Position numbers and translations under genes: made by a program
The notes under the pieces: model-generated
Databases searched by the model: none
Seen by the model: only the letters and a program-made list of their open reading frames with translations
Told to the model about the DNA's origin: nothing
Origin: Polaribacter tangerinus
GTDB taxonomy: Bacteria; Bacteroidota; Bacteroidia; Flavobacteriales; Flavobacteriaceae
Direction: 5' to 3'
DNA: 64,000 nucleotides
Assembly (NCBI RefSeq): GCF_038024095.1
Contig: NZ_CP150668.1
Coordinates: forward strand, 1,674,001-1,738,000
Part shown: piece by piece, positions 18,216 through 27,725 of the stretch
Position numbering within the stretch: position 1 is the stretch's first letter
Layout of the letters: each line of letters begins with the position of its first letter

Positions 18216-18251
18216 TAAAATGTATTTGATTTATACTTACTGTAAACAGCT

Positions 18252-19610
18252 TTGAAAAAAAGATATTCTTACTTAATTAAACCACTGCAAATATTAATAG
18301 ATGTACTAACCATATGTTGTATTATTTATATTGTTAACGATTCTCAATTTTTTAACGAACATTTTATAGCTTTCATAATTATTTTTTGGCTTATATCTTC
18401 TTTATTAACAGGGTTTTATAAAGTGTATCGTTTTACAAAAAAACTTCGAATTTTATCACTTTTAGTAAAGCAGTTACTAATTTTTACGCTTGGTTTTTTC
18501 GCATATTTCGGCCTTTTTAAAGAAGGAGAAGTTGTTAATAATCAATTTCTAATTTTATTACTAATAACCATAAGTATTACAACCATAAAATATTTAGCTT
18601 TTTTTGTATTGAATAAATATCGAGCTCTTGGTAATAATTACAGAAATGTTGTAGTGGTTGGTTTAGATGGTTCTACTAAAAATATTATTAAACTTTTTAC
18701 AAGCAAAGCGAACTTAGGATATAATTTTTTAGGATATTTTTCAGATACAAATACTCATTCGGGTAAAGATTTTTTAGGAACTACCAATTCTGTTTTTAAA
18801 TTTATAAACGAAAATGATATTGACGAGGTTTATTGTTCTTTAACATTACTAAAAGAGGAACAAATAAAAACTATTAATAAGTTTTGTTTAGAAAAAAAAA
18901 TAGGTTTAAAATTAATACCTAATTCTGTTGAATTATACAGTAAAAACCAGCGTACAGAATTTTATGATGATGATTTAATAGTTTTAAATGTACAAAAGTT
19001 ACCTTTTGATTTTGCAGGAAATTTCTACCTAAAAAGAACTTTTGATGTGTTTTTTTCGTTATTTATTTGTTTCACATTACTTTCTTGGTTGTGGCCAATC
19101 CTATGGGTAATTGTAAAATTTGAGTCGAAAGGCCCACTATTATTTAAGCAAAAAAGAGAAGGTATAAACGGAAATAAATTTACATGTTATAAGTTTAGGT
19201 CTATGAAAATTAATAATTTTTCAGATAAAGTTCATACCACTAAAAATGATAATCGTGTAACAAAAATTGGTTCTTTTCTAAGAAAAACAAGTATAGATGA
19301 ATTACCACAGTTTATAAATGTTTTGTTGGGAAATATGAGTGTGGTAGGACCTAGACCACATTTAGAAAGTCTTTCTATCGAATATCAAAAACAAGTAGAT
19401 GATTATTTAAAGAGGCATATTGTAAAACCAGGAATAACGGGTTTGGCTCAAGTAAGTGGATATAGAGGAGAGATTAAAAAAAAATCCGATATTAAAAATA
19501 GAGTACGTTTAGATATTTTTTACATAGAAAATTGGTCCTTTTTCTTAGATATTAAAATCATCCTTAAAACTGTTATCAATATTTTAAAAGGGGAAGAAAA
19601 AGCCTATTAA
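18252..19610 (+). CDS. Undecaprenyl-phosphate sugar phosphotransferase (WcaJ-like)
   Basis: A 452-residue initiating transferase of the polyprenol-phosphate hexose-1-phosphate family. The N-terminal part has four to five helices and a Rossmann-like middle domain ([13 protein letters not shown]); the C-terminal catalytic domain has [51 protein letters not shown] and VGPRPHL, all conserved in the bacterial sugar transferase domain. It would load the first sugar-1-phosphate (often glucose or galactose) onto undecaprenyl phosphate. The start is TTG at 18252. It is unusual only in lying near the end of the cluster. Confidence 0.92.
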   Translation: MKKRYSYLIKPLQILIDVLTICCIIYIVNDSQFFNEHFIAFIIIFWLISSLLTGFYKVYRFTKKLRILSLLVKQLLIFTLGFFAYFGLFKEGEVVNNQFLILLLITISITTIKYLAFFVLNKYRALGNNYRNVVVVGLDGSTKNIIKLFTSKANLGYNFLGYFSDTNTHSGKDFLGTTNSVFKFINENDIDEVYCSLTLLKEEQIKTINKFCLEKKIGLKLIPNSVELYSKNQRTEFYDDDLIVLNVQKLPFDFAGNFYLKRTFDVFFSLFICFTLLSWLWPILWVIVKFESKGPLLFKQKREGINGNKFTCYKFRSMKINNFSDKVHTTKNDNRVTKIGSFLRKTSIDELPQFINVLLGNMSVVGPRPHLESLSIEYQKQVDDYLKRHIVKPGITGLAQVSGYRGEIKKKSDIKNRVRLDIFYIENWSFFLDIKIILKTVINILKGEEKAY

Positions 19611-20348
19611 ATGCAAAAAAAAGTAACACTATCTGCTACCATAGTTCTGTACAAAGAGCCGTACTCAATTTTAAAAGAAACAATAACTTCTTTTTTAAAT
19701 TTGCCGTTTTCAAAACAACTATATTTAGTAGATAATAGCCCTACAGATCAATTAAAAGAGTGTTTTAAACAACCAGATATTCGGTATTTTCATATGAATA
19801 AGAATGTTGGTTTTGGCAAAGGGCATAATTTTATGATTGATAAATTAGATGCCAATTATCATTTAATATTAAATCCAGATATTTCTTTTTCTACCGATAT
19901 TATTTCTCCTTTAATTAATGCTTTAGAAGAAGATGTAGACCTTGCATTTATTACTCCCAAAGTATTATATCCCAATAAATCAGAACAAACTGTTTGTAGA
20001 AATCATCCCTCTTTTTGGAAATTAATTTTAAGAAAGTTTTCTAAAACCAAAAGCTCCAATCAGTATATTTCTGTAAATAATAAGTTATACCCTGAGTTTG
20101 TTCATGGCTGTTTCATGCTATTTAGAACAGAACATTTTATAAGGCTTAATGGTTTTGATGAACGATATTTCTTGTACATGGAAGATGCAGATATTTGTAG
20201 GAAAATAGATCGAGTTGGGTTAAAAAAAATGTATTATCCAGAGGTCGAAATTATTCATCATCATAAAAAAAGCTCCTCAAAAAATGTGAAACTTTTTTTC
20301 ATTCACACATCTTCTGCAATAAAATATTTTTTGAAGTGGGGTTTTTAA
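19611..20348 (+). CDS. Glycosyltransferase family 2 (rhamnosyltransferase-like)
   Basis: A 245-residue GT-A glycosyltransferase. TIVLYKEPYSILKETI opens the fold, LVDNSPTD and NKNVGFGKGHN are the nucleotide-binding loops, NPDIS carries the metal-binding Asp, and FDERYFLYMEDADICRKI is the acceptor/catalytic Asp region. This arrangement is typical of WbbL-type rhamnosyltransferases, which fits a cluster that makes dTDP-deoxysugars, but the sugar is an inference. It follows the sugar phosphotransferase with no gap and is the last gene of the cluster. Confidence 0.9.
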   Translation: MQKKVTLSATIVLYKEPYSILKETITSFLNLPFSKQLYLVDNSPTDQLKECFKQPDIRYFHMNKNVGFGKGHNFMIDKLDANYHLILNPDISFSTDIISPLINALEEDVDLAFITPKVLYPNKSEQTVCRNHPSFWKLILRKFSKTKSSNQYISVNNKLYPEFVHGCFMLFRTEHFIRLNGFDERYFLYMEDADICRKIDRVGLKKMYYPEVEIIHHHKKSSSKNVKLFFIHTSSAIKYFLKWGF

Positions 20349-20402
20349 TATATCAAACATAAATTCTCCTTAATTGACAGAAGCAATCCAAACAAATTAA
20401 AA

Positions 20403-20410
20403 TATATTTG
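20403..20410 (+). promoter_or_regulatory. -7 box of purD
   Basis: TATATTTG matches TAnnTTTG and lies 32 nt before the purD ATG. A TTG at 20374-20376 is 26 nt upstream of it, slightly longer than the usual spacing. Confidence 0.5.
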
Positions 20411-20442
20411 CAGTACACAACAAAAAATCAATATCAACAAAA

Positions 20443-21717
20443 ATGAATATTCTTATTTTAGGTTCTGGAGGTAGAGAACACGCTTTTGCATTAAAATTAG
20501 CCGAAAGTAAAAAAGTAAATCAACTTTTTGTAGCGCCAGGAAATGCTGGCACAGATAAAGTTGCTACAAATGTTGCAATTAGTCCTACAGATTTTGAAGC
20601 TGTAAAACAAACGGTTTTAGAAAACAACATTCAAATGGTGGTTGTAGGGCCTGAAGCACCTTTGGTAAAGGGTGTTCACGATTTTTTTCTTGCAGATAGC
20701 GATTTAAAAAATATTCCTGTAATCGGACCTAAAAAAGACGGAGCACTTTTAGAAGGAAGCAAAGAGTATTCGAAAAAATTTATGCAAAAACATGGCGTTC
20801 CAACTGCTAAATATAAATCTTTTACCGAAGATAATTTAGAGGAAGGTTATACTTTTCTGGCTACTTTAAAAGCTCCTTATGTATTAAAAGCAGATGGTTT
20901 AGCAGCAGGGAAAGGTGTATTAATTTTAAATTCTTTGGAAGAAGCTAAAAAAGAATTAAAAGAAATGGTTTCTAATAAAAAATTCGGCGAGGCCTCTACC
21001 ACAGTAGTTATAGAAGAGTTCCTAAAAGGAATAGAATTGTCTGTTTTTGTATTAACAGATGGTAAAAACTATAAAATTTTACCTTCTGCAAAAGATTATA
21101 AAAGAATAGGAGAAGGCGATACAGGATTAAATACAGGTGGAATGGGAGCGATATCTCCAGTGCCTTTTGCAGACGAGGCATTTTTAGATAAAGTAGAAAA
21201 ATTGGTTGTAAAACCAACCATAGCAGGACTTCAAAAAGAGGGTATAGATTATAGAGGTTTTATTTTTATAGGCTTAATGAACGATAATGGAAACCCTTCT
21301 GTAGTTGAGTATAATGTGCGAATGGGAGATCCAGAAACAGAGGTTGTATTGCCTAGAATAAAGTCCGATTTATTAGAATTGTTTGAAGGTGTAGCTCATA
21401 AAAATTTAGATACGAAGTCTTTTTCTGTTACCAGTAAAATAGCCACTACTGTCATGCTAGTTTCTGGTGGTTATCCCGAAAGTTATGAGAAAAATAAAGA
21501 AATTACAGGTTTAGAAAAGGTAGATGAATCTATTGTTTTTCATGCAGGTACTATTTTAAAAGATGCTAAAGTTGTTACTGCTGGTGGTAGAGTAATGGCA
21601 GTTACTTCGTTTGGAGATTCTATAGATGAAGCTTTACAGAAGTCTTACAATAGCATAGATAAAATTCATTTCGATAAAATCAATTATAGAAAAGATATTG
21701 GTTTCGATGTTAATTAA
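20443..21717 (+). CDS. purD: Phosphoribosylamine--glycine ligase
   Basis: A 424-residue ATP-grasp enzyme (GARS) that joins glycine to phosphoribosylamine in purine synthesis. LGSGGREHAFALKL is the N-terminal signature, GPEAPLVKGVHD and KADGLAAGKGVLI are substrate- and ATP-binding regions, and YNVRMGDPETEVVLPRIKSD is the hallmark of PurD. Length is normal. It has its own promoter and does not belong to the polysaccharide cluster before it. Confidence 0.97.
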   Translation: MNILILGSGGREHAFALKLAESKKVNQLFVAPGNAGTDKVATNVAISPTDFEAVKQTVLENNIQMVVVGPEAPLVKGVHDFFLADSDLKNIPVIGPKKDGALLEGSKEYSKKFMQKHGVPTAKYKSFTEDNLEEGYTFLATLKAPYVLKADGLAAGKGVLILNSLEEAKKELKEMVSNKKFGEASTTVVIEEFLKGIELSVFVLTDGKNYKILPSAKDYKRIGEGDTGLNTGGMGAISPVPFADEAFLDKVEKLVVKPTIAGLQKEGIDYRGFIFIGLMNDNGNPSVVEYNVRMGDPETEVVLPRIKSDLLELFEGVAHKNLDTKSFSVTSKIATTVMLVSGGYPESYEKNKEITGLEKVDESIVFHAGTILKDAKVVTAGGRVMAVTSFGDSIDEALQKSYNSIDKIHFDKINYRKDIGFDVN

Positions 21718-21745
21718 TATCAATTATTAGCCAATTTTACAACTT

Positions 21746-22786
21746 ATGAAAAAAATAATTGTTGCACCACTTAACTGGGGTTTAGGTCATGCCACCCGTT
21801 GTGTACCAATTATTAAATCTCTTATTTTACAAGGCTTTACACCAGTTTTGGCTTCAGACGGGAATGCATTATTATTTTTGCAAAATGAGTTTCCTAATTT
21901 AGAGATCTTGACTTTACCCTCCTACAGTATTAAGTACGGAAAAAATATAAAGTGGAACTTAGTCTTACAATCTCCAAAGATTTTAAACGCTATTAAAAAA
22001 GAGCGTAAAGTAATTAATAGTTACGTAAACAATAATACAGCAGTAGTTGGCATTATTTCAGATAACCGATTTGGTACGTACCACAAAAATATTCCCTCGG
22101 TTTATATTACTCATCAGCTAAAAGTTTTGGCAGGTTTTGCCACGTATTTTGCAAGTAAAGTTCATGAATTTTTTCTAGCTAAATTCGATGTTTGTTGGGT
22201 TCCTGATACTTTAGAAAGTACATTTTCTGGAAAACTTTCTATCTCAAAAAAAACACCAATTCCTACTTATTATATTGGCTTATTAAGCCGATTTACAAAG
22301 AAAGAAGTTGAAAAAAACATCGATGTTTTAATCCTTTTATCTGGTCCGGAGCCCAATAGAACGTTCATAGAAAAAAAGTTAGTAGACATCTTTAAAAACG
22401 ATACTAGAAATATTGTTTTTGTATTAGGAAAAGTTTCTAATACTCAAGAGAAATGGACTAAAAACAACCAGATTTTCTATAATTTTTTAACTTCTAAGGA
22501 ATTAGAATTAATAGTAAATTCCGCTAAAATTGTACTTTGTAGGTCTGGTTATTCTTCGATAATGGATTTGGCTATTTTACAAAAAAAAGCCTTTTTTATT
22601 CCTACCAAAAATCAACCTGAACAAGAATATTTAGCAGCATTTTTAGCAAAATCCCAAAAAGCACCTTTTTGTAAAATTGAAGATTTTACGATTAATAAGT
22701 TACATAATATTTCTAGTTATAGCGGTTTAGCTGCAGAAAGCAATCCTTTAGATAAAGATTTATTTAGCCTTTTCTATCGTAAATGA
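21746..22786 (+). CDS. MurG-like glycosyltransferase (GT28 type)
   Basis: A 346-residue GT-B enzyme. APLNWGLGHATRCVPIIKSL at the N-terminus and CRSGYSSIMDLAILQKKAFFIP / NQPEQEYLA at the C-terminus match the donor and acceptor signatures of MurG and related glycosyltransferases (His of GHATR; GxxS-x-MD and QxEQ). It is not the genuine MurG of the mur cluster, which lies elsewhere; it is a common stand-alone Bacteroidetes paralogue, probably acting on a lipid or cell-surface acceptor. It converges with the histidine kinase gene, overlapping it by 27 nt. Confidence 0.85.
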   Translation: MKKIIVAPLNWGLGHATRCVPIIKSLILQGFTPVLASDGNALLFLQNEFPNLEILTLPSYSIKYGKNIKWNLVLQSPKILNAIKKERKVINSYVNNNTAVVGIISDNRFGTYHKNIPSVYITHQLKVLAGFATYFASKVHEFFLAKFDVCWVPDTLESTFSGKLSISKKTPIPTYYIGLLSRFTKKEVEKNIDVLILLSGPEPNRTFIEKKLVDIFKNDTRNIVFVLGKVSNTQEKWTKNNQIFYNFLTSKELELIVNSAKIVLCRSGYSSIMDLAILQKKAFFIPTKNQPEQEYLAAFLAKSQKAPFCKIEDFTINKLHNISSYSGLAAESNPLDKDLFSLFYRK

Positions 22787-23800
22787 AAACTCAGAACCTT
22801 GTCTGTAAACGCTTTTTATAAACACTTTTTGTTGATGTGCCTCCACAATATGTTTTACAATTGATAATCCTAAACCAGAGCCACCTTGTTCTCTAGACCT
22901 ACTTTGGTCTACCCTGTAAAAACGTTCAAACAAACGAGGTAAATGTTGTTGTTGAATTCCTTCTCCGTTATCAATCACTTTTACAGCAAATTTATTTTCG
23001 TTATAATTGTCTACACCTACAATGGTAGTACCACCTACGGTACCATATTTTATGGAGTTTACCACTAGGTTTATAAGCACTTGTTCAATTTTTTCGGAGT
23101 CACCAACAACAAAAACAGGAAATTCGTATATCTTATCAAATTTTAAGGTAATGTTTCTTTTTTTTGCTTTCATTTCAAACAAATCAAAAACATTTTGAAT
23201 GACTTCTAAAATATTAAAAACTTCTTTTTGAATATGTAAGCCATCCGTTTCTAACTTAGCAATAAGGTCTAAATCTTTTGTTACTGCTACCAATCTTTCT
23301 ACCCCTTTATTAGCTCTTTCTAAATATTTTAGCCTAATTTTTTTATCGTCAATATTTCCTTCTAATAAGGTGAGAATGTATCCTTGAACTGTAAAAAGTG
23401 GCGTTTTTAATTCATGGGCAACGTTTCCTAAAAAATCTCTTCTAAATGAATCTCGTTCTGTTAAACTTTTTATTTCTAAACGTTTTCCTTCTACATATTT
23501 TTGCATTCTTTTAGAGAGTTTATCAATATCTGTTGTTACAGAATCTCTTCTCAAATCTGCAACATTTAAAATAGATACTTCTTCATAAATTTTTTTTAAA
23601 CGTCTGTAAATAAAGTGTTCAGCTCTATATTGAATAATAAAAAAAGAAATAATAAATAATACTATTATGGCTATTATTAATGTAGAAAGGCCCAAATAAT
23701 CTAATAAAAAAAAGTAAGAAATTGTAGCAATTACAACAGATAGAACTGTAAGGTAAAGTGCAGACCAAAGTGCGTAAGAATATGTTTTTTTAAGTTTCAA
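22760..23800 (-). CDS. Sensor histidine kinase, PhoR-like
   Basis: A 346-residue membrane kinase with two N-terminal transmembrane helices (about residues 10-32 and 36-57), almost no periplasmic domain, a coiled linker, and a HisKA-HATPase core. FLGNVAHELKTPLFTVQGYI gives the phospho-acceptor His, VNLVVNSIKYG the N box, DNGEGI the G1 box, and GGSGLGLSIVKHIVEAH the G2 box. It follows the response-regulator gene by 11 nt on the minus strand, so the two form one operon. The short sensor region resembles Bacteroidetes PhoR, but phosphate sensing is not shown. Confidence 0.92.
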   Translation of the reverse strand: MKLKKTYSYALWSALYLTVLSVVIATISYFFLLDYLGLSTLIIAIIVLFIISFFIIQYRAEHFIYRRLKKIYEEVSILNVADLRRDSVTTDIDKLSKRMQKYVEGKRLEIKSLTERDSFRRDFLGNVAHELKTPLFTVQGYILTLLEGNIDDKKIRLKYLERANKGVERLVAVTKDLDLIAKLETDGLHIQKEVFNILEVIQNVFDLFEMKAKKRNITLKFDKIYEFPVFVVGDSEKIEQVLINLVVNSIKYGTVGGTTIVGVDNYNENKFAVKVIDNGEGIQQQHLPRLFERFYRVDQSRSREQGGSGLGLSIVKHIVEAHQQKVFIKSVYRQGSEFSFTIEKAK

Positions 23801-23811
23801 TAAAGCACTAT

Positions 23812-24513
23812 TTAATTAGATGATTCTTCTTCTAAAACAAACTTATAACCTACACCTTTTACTGTTTTAAAATGATGGTCTCCTATTTTTTCTCTTAATT
23901 TTCGAATATGAACATCTATTGTTCTGCCACCAACTACCACTTCATTTCCCCATACGGTATCTAAAATAATTTCTCTTTTAAATACTTTACCCGGTTTAGA
24001 AGTTAGTAAAGAAAATAATTCAAACTCTTTTCTTGGCAAAGAAATTTTTACATCGGCTTTGTACACCACATATTTTTCTCTGTCAATAACAATATCTCCA
24101 ATAGTAAAACTTTCTTCATTTTCTTTTTCGGTTTTTAAGCGTCTTAATAAAGATTTTACCTTGCTTATTAATACTTTTGGTTTTACAGGTTTTGTAATAT
24201 AGTCATCTGCACCTGCTTCGAAACCAGCTACTTGAGAGTAGTCTTCACCTCTAGCTGTTAAAAATGCAATAATTACATTTTCTAGTGTGCTTATTTTTCT
24301 AATTTTTTCACAAGCTTCAATACCATCCATTTCTGGCATCATTATATCTAGTAAAATTAGATGTGGATGATTTTTTTTGGCAGATTTAATGGCCTCATTT
24401 CCATTACTAGCTGTAAATATTTGATATCCTTCATTTTTTAAATTGAAGCCAACAATTTCTAAAATATCTGGTTCATCATCTACCAATAAAATTTTAATAG
24501 TGCTTTTATTCAT
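23812..24513 (-). CDS. OmpR/PhoB-family response regulator
   Basis: A 233-residue regulator with a receiver domain (acidic pair in LLVDDEPDIL, phospho-acceptor Asp in LLDIMMPEMDG, Lys in ITKPVKP) and a C-terminal winged-helix DNA-binding domain (EFELFSLLTSKPGKVFKRE, GGRTIDVHIRKLREKIG). It is encoded first in the operon with the histidine kinase. Its DNA targets are not visible here. Confidence 0.95.
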   Translation of the reverse strand: MNKSTIKILLVDDEPDILEIVGFNLKNEGYQIFTASNGNEAIKSAKKNHPHLILLDIMMPEMDGIEACEKIRKISTLENVIIAFLTARGEDYSQVAGFEAGADDYITKPVKPKVLISKVKSLLRRLKTEKENEESFTIGDIVIDREKYVVYKADVKISLPRKEFELFSLLTSKPGKVFKREIILDTVWGNEVVVGGRTIDVHIRKLREKIGDHHFKTVKGVGYKFVLEEESSN

Positions 24514-24535
24514 AATTTTTGAGAAATCTATATAC

Positions 24536-24543
24536 CAAAAATA
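24536..24543 (-). promoter_or_regulatory. -7 box of the response-regulator operon
   Basis: On the minus strand the sequence reads TATTTTTG, an exact TAnnTTTG match, 22 nt before the start codon of the response regulator. Confidence 0.5.
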
Positions 24544-24705
24544 GCAATTAAAACTTAATTATATCTGGTTTATGCTTTTCGTTTACAATTGCTTAATGAT
24601 TCCTTAACAAATACTACAGGAAGTATTAATTGTAAGTTAGCCTTTCTTTTATTTCTGAGGAGTCATTTTATTTTTACTACCTTTAAGTTTAGGAAATGAT
24701 AAAGA

Positions 24706-25428
24706 ATGAATTTAAAGACTAATTTAGAGAATATTTTGTTTTTAGACATAGAAACTGTTCCACAACAAGAGTCTTGGGAGCAAGTATCTGAAGAATTACA
24801 GTTGCTTTATGAGCAAAAAACCAAATATCAAAGAAAAGATAATTTCGTAGCGAAAGAGTTTTATGAAAAAGCGGGAATTTGGGCAGAATTCGGAAAAATT
24901 ATCTGTATTTCCGTCGGTTTTTTTTCTGAAAATAATGGTACAAAAAAACTTAGGGTTCGTTCTTTTTACAGTGATGATGAGGTTGAAATATTACAAAATT
25001 TTAAAACAGTTTTAGAAACTTATTTTTCTAAACCGAACCATGTGTTGTGTGCGCACAATGGTAAAGAATTTGATTTTCCGTTTATAGCAAGAAGAATGAT
25101 TGTTAATAACATTCCTTTACCAAATAAGCTTAATTTATTTGGTAAAAAGCCATGGGAAGTACCGCATTTAGATACCTTAGAGCTGTGGAAATTTGGAGAC
25201 TACAAACATTATACATCGTTGAAATTATTAACTACTATTTTGGGTATATCATCTCCCAAAGATGATATAGATGGAAGTGAGGTTGCAAAAGTTTACTACA
25301 AAGAAAAAAACCTTTTACGCATTGTAAATTATTGCGAAAAAGATACGATTGCAGTAGCCCAAATTGTTTTGCGCCTTAACAATATGCCTTTATTGTTAGA
25401 TAAAGATATTATACGGGTAAATGAGTAG
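24706..25428 (+). CDS. DnaQ-like 3'-5' exonuclease
   Basis: A 240-residue RNase H-fold exonuclease of the PolB-like DEDDy group. Acidic motifs are LFLDIETVPQ (motif I), AHNGKEFDFPFIARR (motif II) and YCEKDTIAVAQI (motif III). In the family these are stand-alone proteins with a DNA-repair or nucleic-acid trimming role that is not defined in Bacteroidetes. It converges with brnQ and overlaps it by 20 nt. Confidence 0.88.
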   Translation: MNLKTNLENILFLDIETVPQQESWEQVSEELQLLYEQKTKYQRKDNFVAKEFYEKAGIWAEFGKIICISVGFFSENNGTKKLRVRSFYSDDEVEILQNFKTVLETYFSKPNHVLCAHNGKEFDFPFIARRMIVNNIPLPNKLNLFGKKPWEVPHLDTLELWKFGDYKHYTSLKLLTTILGISSPKDDIDGSEVAKVYYKEKNLLRIVNYCEKDTIAVAQIVLRLNNMPLLLDKDIIRVNE

Positions 25429-26689
25429 TCTTTTTAGCTAAATTACATACAACAAAAGCCAAAAAAGCCGGAATTACCCAACCTAAATTAGCATTGGCTA
25501 GTGGTATTAAGTTTTTAAGTGTTGTAATTTCAATATTGCTAAAAACAACGCCAACAAAATCAGGAATACTAAAAACAAATGTTACGAATACTACAGTTTT
25601 AAAAACTAAATTAGAAGTATACTTTTCTGGAAGTACATTTAACAGAATTAATACAATTGTTATTGGATACAAAAAAAGTAGTGCAGGTACTGCTATTGTT
25701 ATGATAAAATCTACCTGATAACTTCCTACAACAATACCAATACAAGAGGCAATAATGGCGGTAATTATATACGCTTTTTTAGAGTTGTTGCAAATTCCCT
25801 TTATATAGTCTGATGTGCCGGTAACAATACCAACTGCTGTAGTAAAACACGCCAAAGCTACTAATATGCTTAAAAATGTATTTCCTAAATTTCCTAAGGT
25901 TAAAGTACTTAAGCTAGCTAGTATTTCTGTTCTAGATGCCTCTGTAGAGAAACTTTTTGCATGTAATGCACCCGCTAATATTAACCCACCATAAATTAAT
26001 AGCAGTCCGAAACCAGCAATAAACCCAGCTTTTCGAATCAATTTTCGTTTTTCAATAAAAGTTGTATGGCTACTGTAGTTCAAAGAAATAATAATTACTG
26101 CACCAACCACTACGCCAGCAATTGCATCAAAAGTTTGATACCCTTCTAAAATACTATCTGTAAAAGGGTTTGTAAAGTTAGATGTAGAGAAACCATCTGC
26201 AGAATTTAAAAAGGAAATTCCTATGATTATCAGTAAAATAATAACAATAATTGGAGTTAAAAACTGACCAATTAAACTGATGATTTTAGATCGGTTTACA
26301 GCAAATAAAAACACCAAAGAGAAATATAAAATACTGGTTAGTAGTGGCGAAGTATTAAAAAAAGGAGCCACGGCCATTTCATGAGTAACAGCTGCAGTTC
26401 TTGGAGCCGGAATAGCAACGGCAATACCATAAATTAAAAAACAAAATATCGTGCTAAAAATTGGCGATACTTTTTTACCAAAATCATACAAAGTACCTTG
26501 TAGTTTTGCATGAGCAAAAATAGCCAAAATCGGAATTGCAATAGCAGTAATTACAAACCCTAAAGTTACTAAAAGCCAATCTGAACCAGCTTTAAAACCT
26601 AACGTTGGAGGTAAAATTAAATTTCCTGCACCAAAAAATAATGAAAATAATGCAAAGCTGGCTATCCAAATTTCTTTTGTTTTATTCAA
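25409..26689 (-). CDS. brnQ: Branched-chain amino acid transporter BrnQ
   Basis: A 426-residue carrier with about twelve transmembrane helices. The N-terminal FALFSLFFGAGNLILPPTLG is the family signature of LivII/BrnQ, a sodium-coupled transporter for leucine, isoleucine and valine in the inner membrane. The start is TTG at 26689. Length and helix count are normal. It is a single gene on the minus strand. Confidence 0.94.
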   Translation of the reverse strand: MNKTKEIWIASFALFSLFFGAGNLILPPTLGFKAGSDWLLVTLGFVITAIAIPILAIFAHAKLQGTLYDFGKKVSPIFSTIFCFLIYGIAVAIPAPRTAAVTHEMAVAPFFNTSPLLTSILYFSLVFLFAVNRSKIISLIGQFLTPIIVIILLIIIGISFLNSADGFSTSNFTNPFTDSILEGYQTFDAIAGVVVGAVIIISLNYSSHTTFIEKRKLIRKAGFIAGFGLLLIYGGLILAGALHAKSFSTEASRTEILASLSTLTLGNLGNTFLSILVALACFTTAVGIVTGTSDYIKGICNNSKKAYIITAIIASCIGIVVGSYQVDFIITIAVPALLFLYPITIVLILLNVLPEKYTSNLVFKTVVFVTFVFSIPDFVGVVFSNIEITTLKNLIPLANANLGWVIPAFLAFVVCNLAKKTTHLPV

Positions 26690-26836
26690 AGTATAACTAT
26701 TTTAACTTTTTAAAGATGTATAATTGATTCTTTTTAACTTTATAGAGCTATTATTTTACTGAATTTAATCTCCTAATTTAATATCAAATATAGCAAATAC
26801 TTTTTCTTTTTATTACCTAAAAGTTGATTCTAATAC

Positions 26837-26844
26837 TATCTTTG
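26837..26844 (+). promoter_or_regulatory. -7 box of the alpha/beta hydrolase gene
   Basis: TATCTTTG matches TAnnTTTG and its G is only 5 nt before the ATG at 26850, so transcription is expected to start at or beside the start codon. Confidence 0.5.
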
Positions 26845-26849
26845 CGAGT

Positions 26850-27629
26850 ATGATTTTAGAGTATAAAAATGCACATATTTCATACAGCGACTATGGTAAA
26901 GGAACAGCTATCGTTTTGTTGCATGGTTTTTTAGAGAATTCAACTATGTGGAATGTTTTGGTGCCTCATTTTTCAAAAAAAAATAGAGTGGTTACTCTCG
27001 ATTTTTTAGGTCACGGACTTTCCGATTGTATTGGGTACTCTCATTCTATGGAGTTATTAGCAGATACTGTTATGCAGGTTTTAAAAAAGTTAAAAATTCG
27101 CAAATCCATCTTTATTGGTCATTCTATGGGTGGTTATGTAGCCTTAGCTTTTGCAGAGAAATATCCTCAAAAAGTAAAAGGTATTTGCTTGCTAAACTCT
27201 ACTTCAAATGCCGATAGTGAAGAACGAAAGGAAATAAGAGTAAGAGCCAATAAAATGGTGCAAAAAAATTACACGAATTTAGTGAGAATGTCTTTTTCAA
27301 ATCTATTTGCAGTCGAAAGTAAAGAAAAATATCAATCAGAAATAACTCTTGCTTTACAAGAAGCACTAAAAACACCAAAGCAAGGCTATATTGCTGCACA
27401 AGAAGGCATGAGAACTCGTTCTAATAGAAATGATGTATTGGCAAAAAGTACCTTTCCAAAACTAATGATTATGGGACAAAACGATCCTGTATTAAATATA
27501 AACGATGCTACAAAAGAAGCACACAAAACAGCAACCGAACTTTTTGTTTTTCCTGGTGGTCATATGGCACATATAGAAAACACAGCATTATTGTTAAATA
27601 CGTTAAAAGAGTTTGTAAAAAAATGCTAA
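26850..27629 (+). CDS. Alpha/beta hydrolase
   Basis: A 259-residue alpha/beta-hydrolase-fold enzyme. VLLHGFLENSTMW forms the oxyanion-hole loop, FIGHSMGGYVALAFA holds the nucleophile Ser (G-H-S-M-G), an Asp follows in MGQNDPVL, and the catalytic His lies in FPGGHMAHIEN. The overall pattern resembles MenH/BioH-like or esterase-type hydrolases. There is no signal peptide, so it is cytosolic. Substrate is not determined, and the neighbours (brnQ, pyrC) do not help. Confidence 0.9.
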   Translation: MILEYKNAHISYSDYGKGTAIVLLHGFLENSTMWNVLVPHFSKKNRVVTLDFLGHGLSDCIGYSHSMELLADTVMQVLKKLKIRKSIFIGHSMGGYVALAFAEKYPQKVKGICLLNSTSNADSEERKEIRVRANKMVQKNYTNLVRMSFSNLFAVESKEKYQSEITLALQEALKTPKQGYIAAQEGMRTRSNRNDVLAKSTFPKLMIMGQNDPVLNINDATKEAHKTATELFVFPGGHMAHIENTALLLNTLKEFVKKC

Positions 27630-27641
27630 GCCTTATTTTTG
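27613..27641 (+). promoter_or_regulatory. Promoter of dihydroorotase (-33 TTG / -7 TATTTTTG)
   Basis: TTG at 27613-27615, 18 nt, then TATTTTTG at 27634-27641. The box overlaps the end of the preceding hydrolase gene and leaves an untranslated leader of roughly 80 nt before the ATG at 27726. Confidence 0.55.
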
Positions 27642-27725
27642 CAGTATACTTTTACCTTAAATTTTCATCCCTAAAAAGCACTTTGTAAATAGCGACTTAT
27701 TATTTTAAAAATAAACATCTAAAAA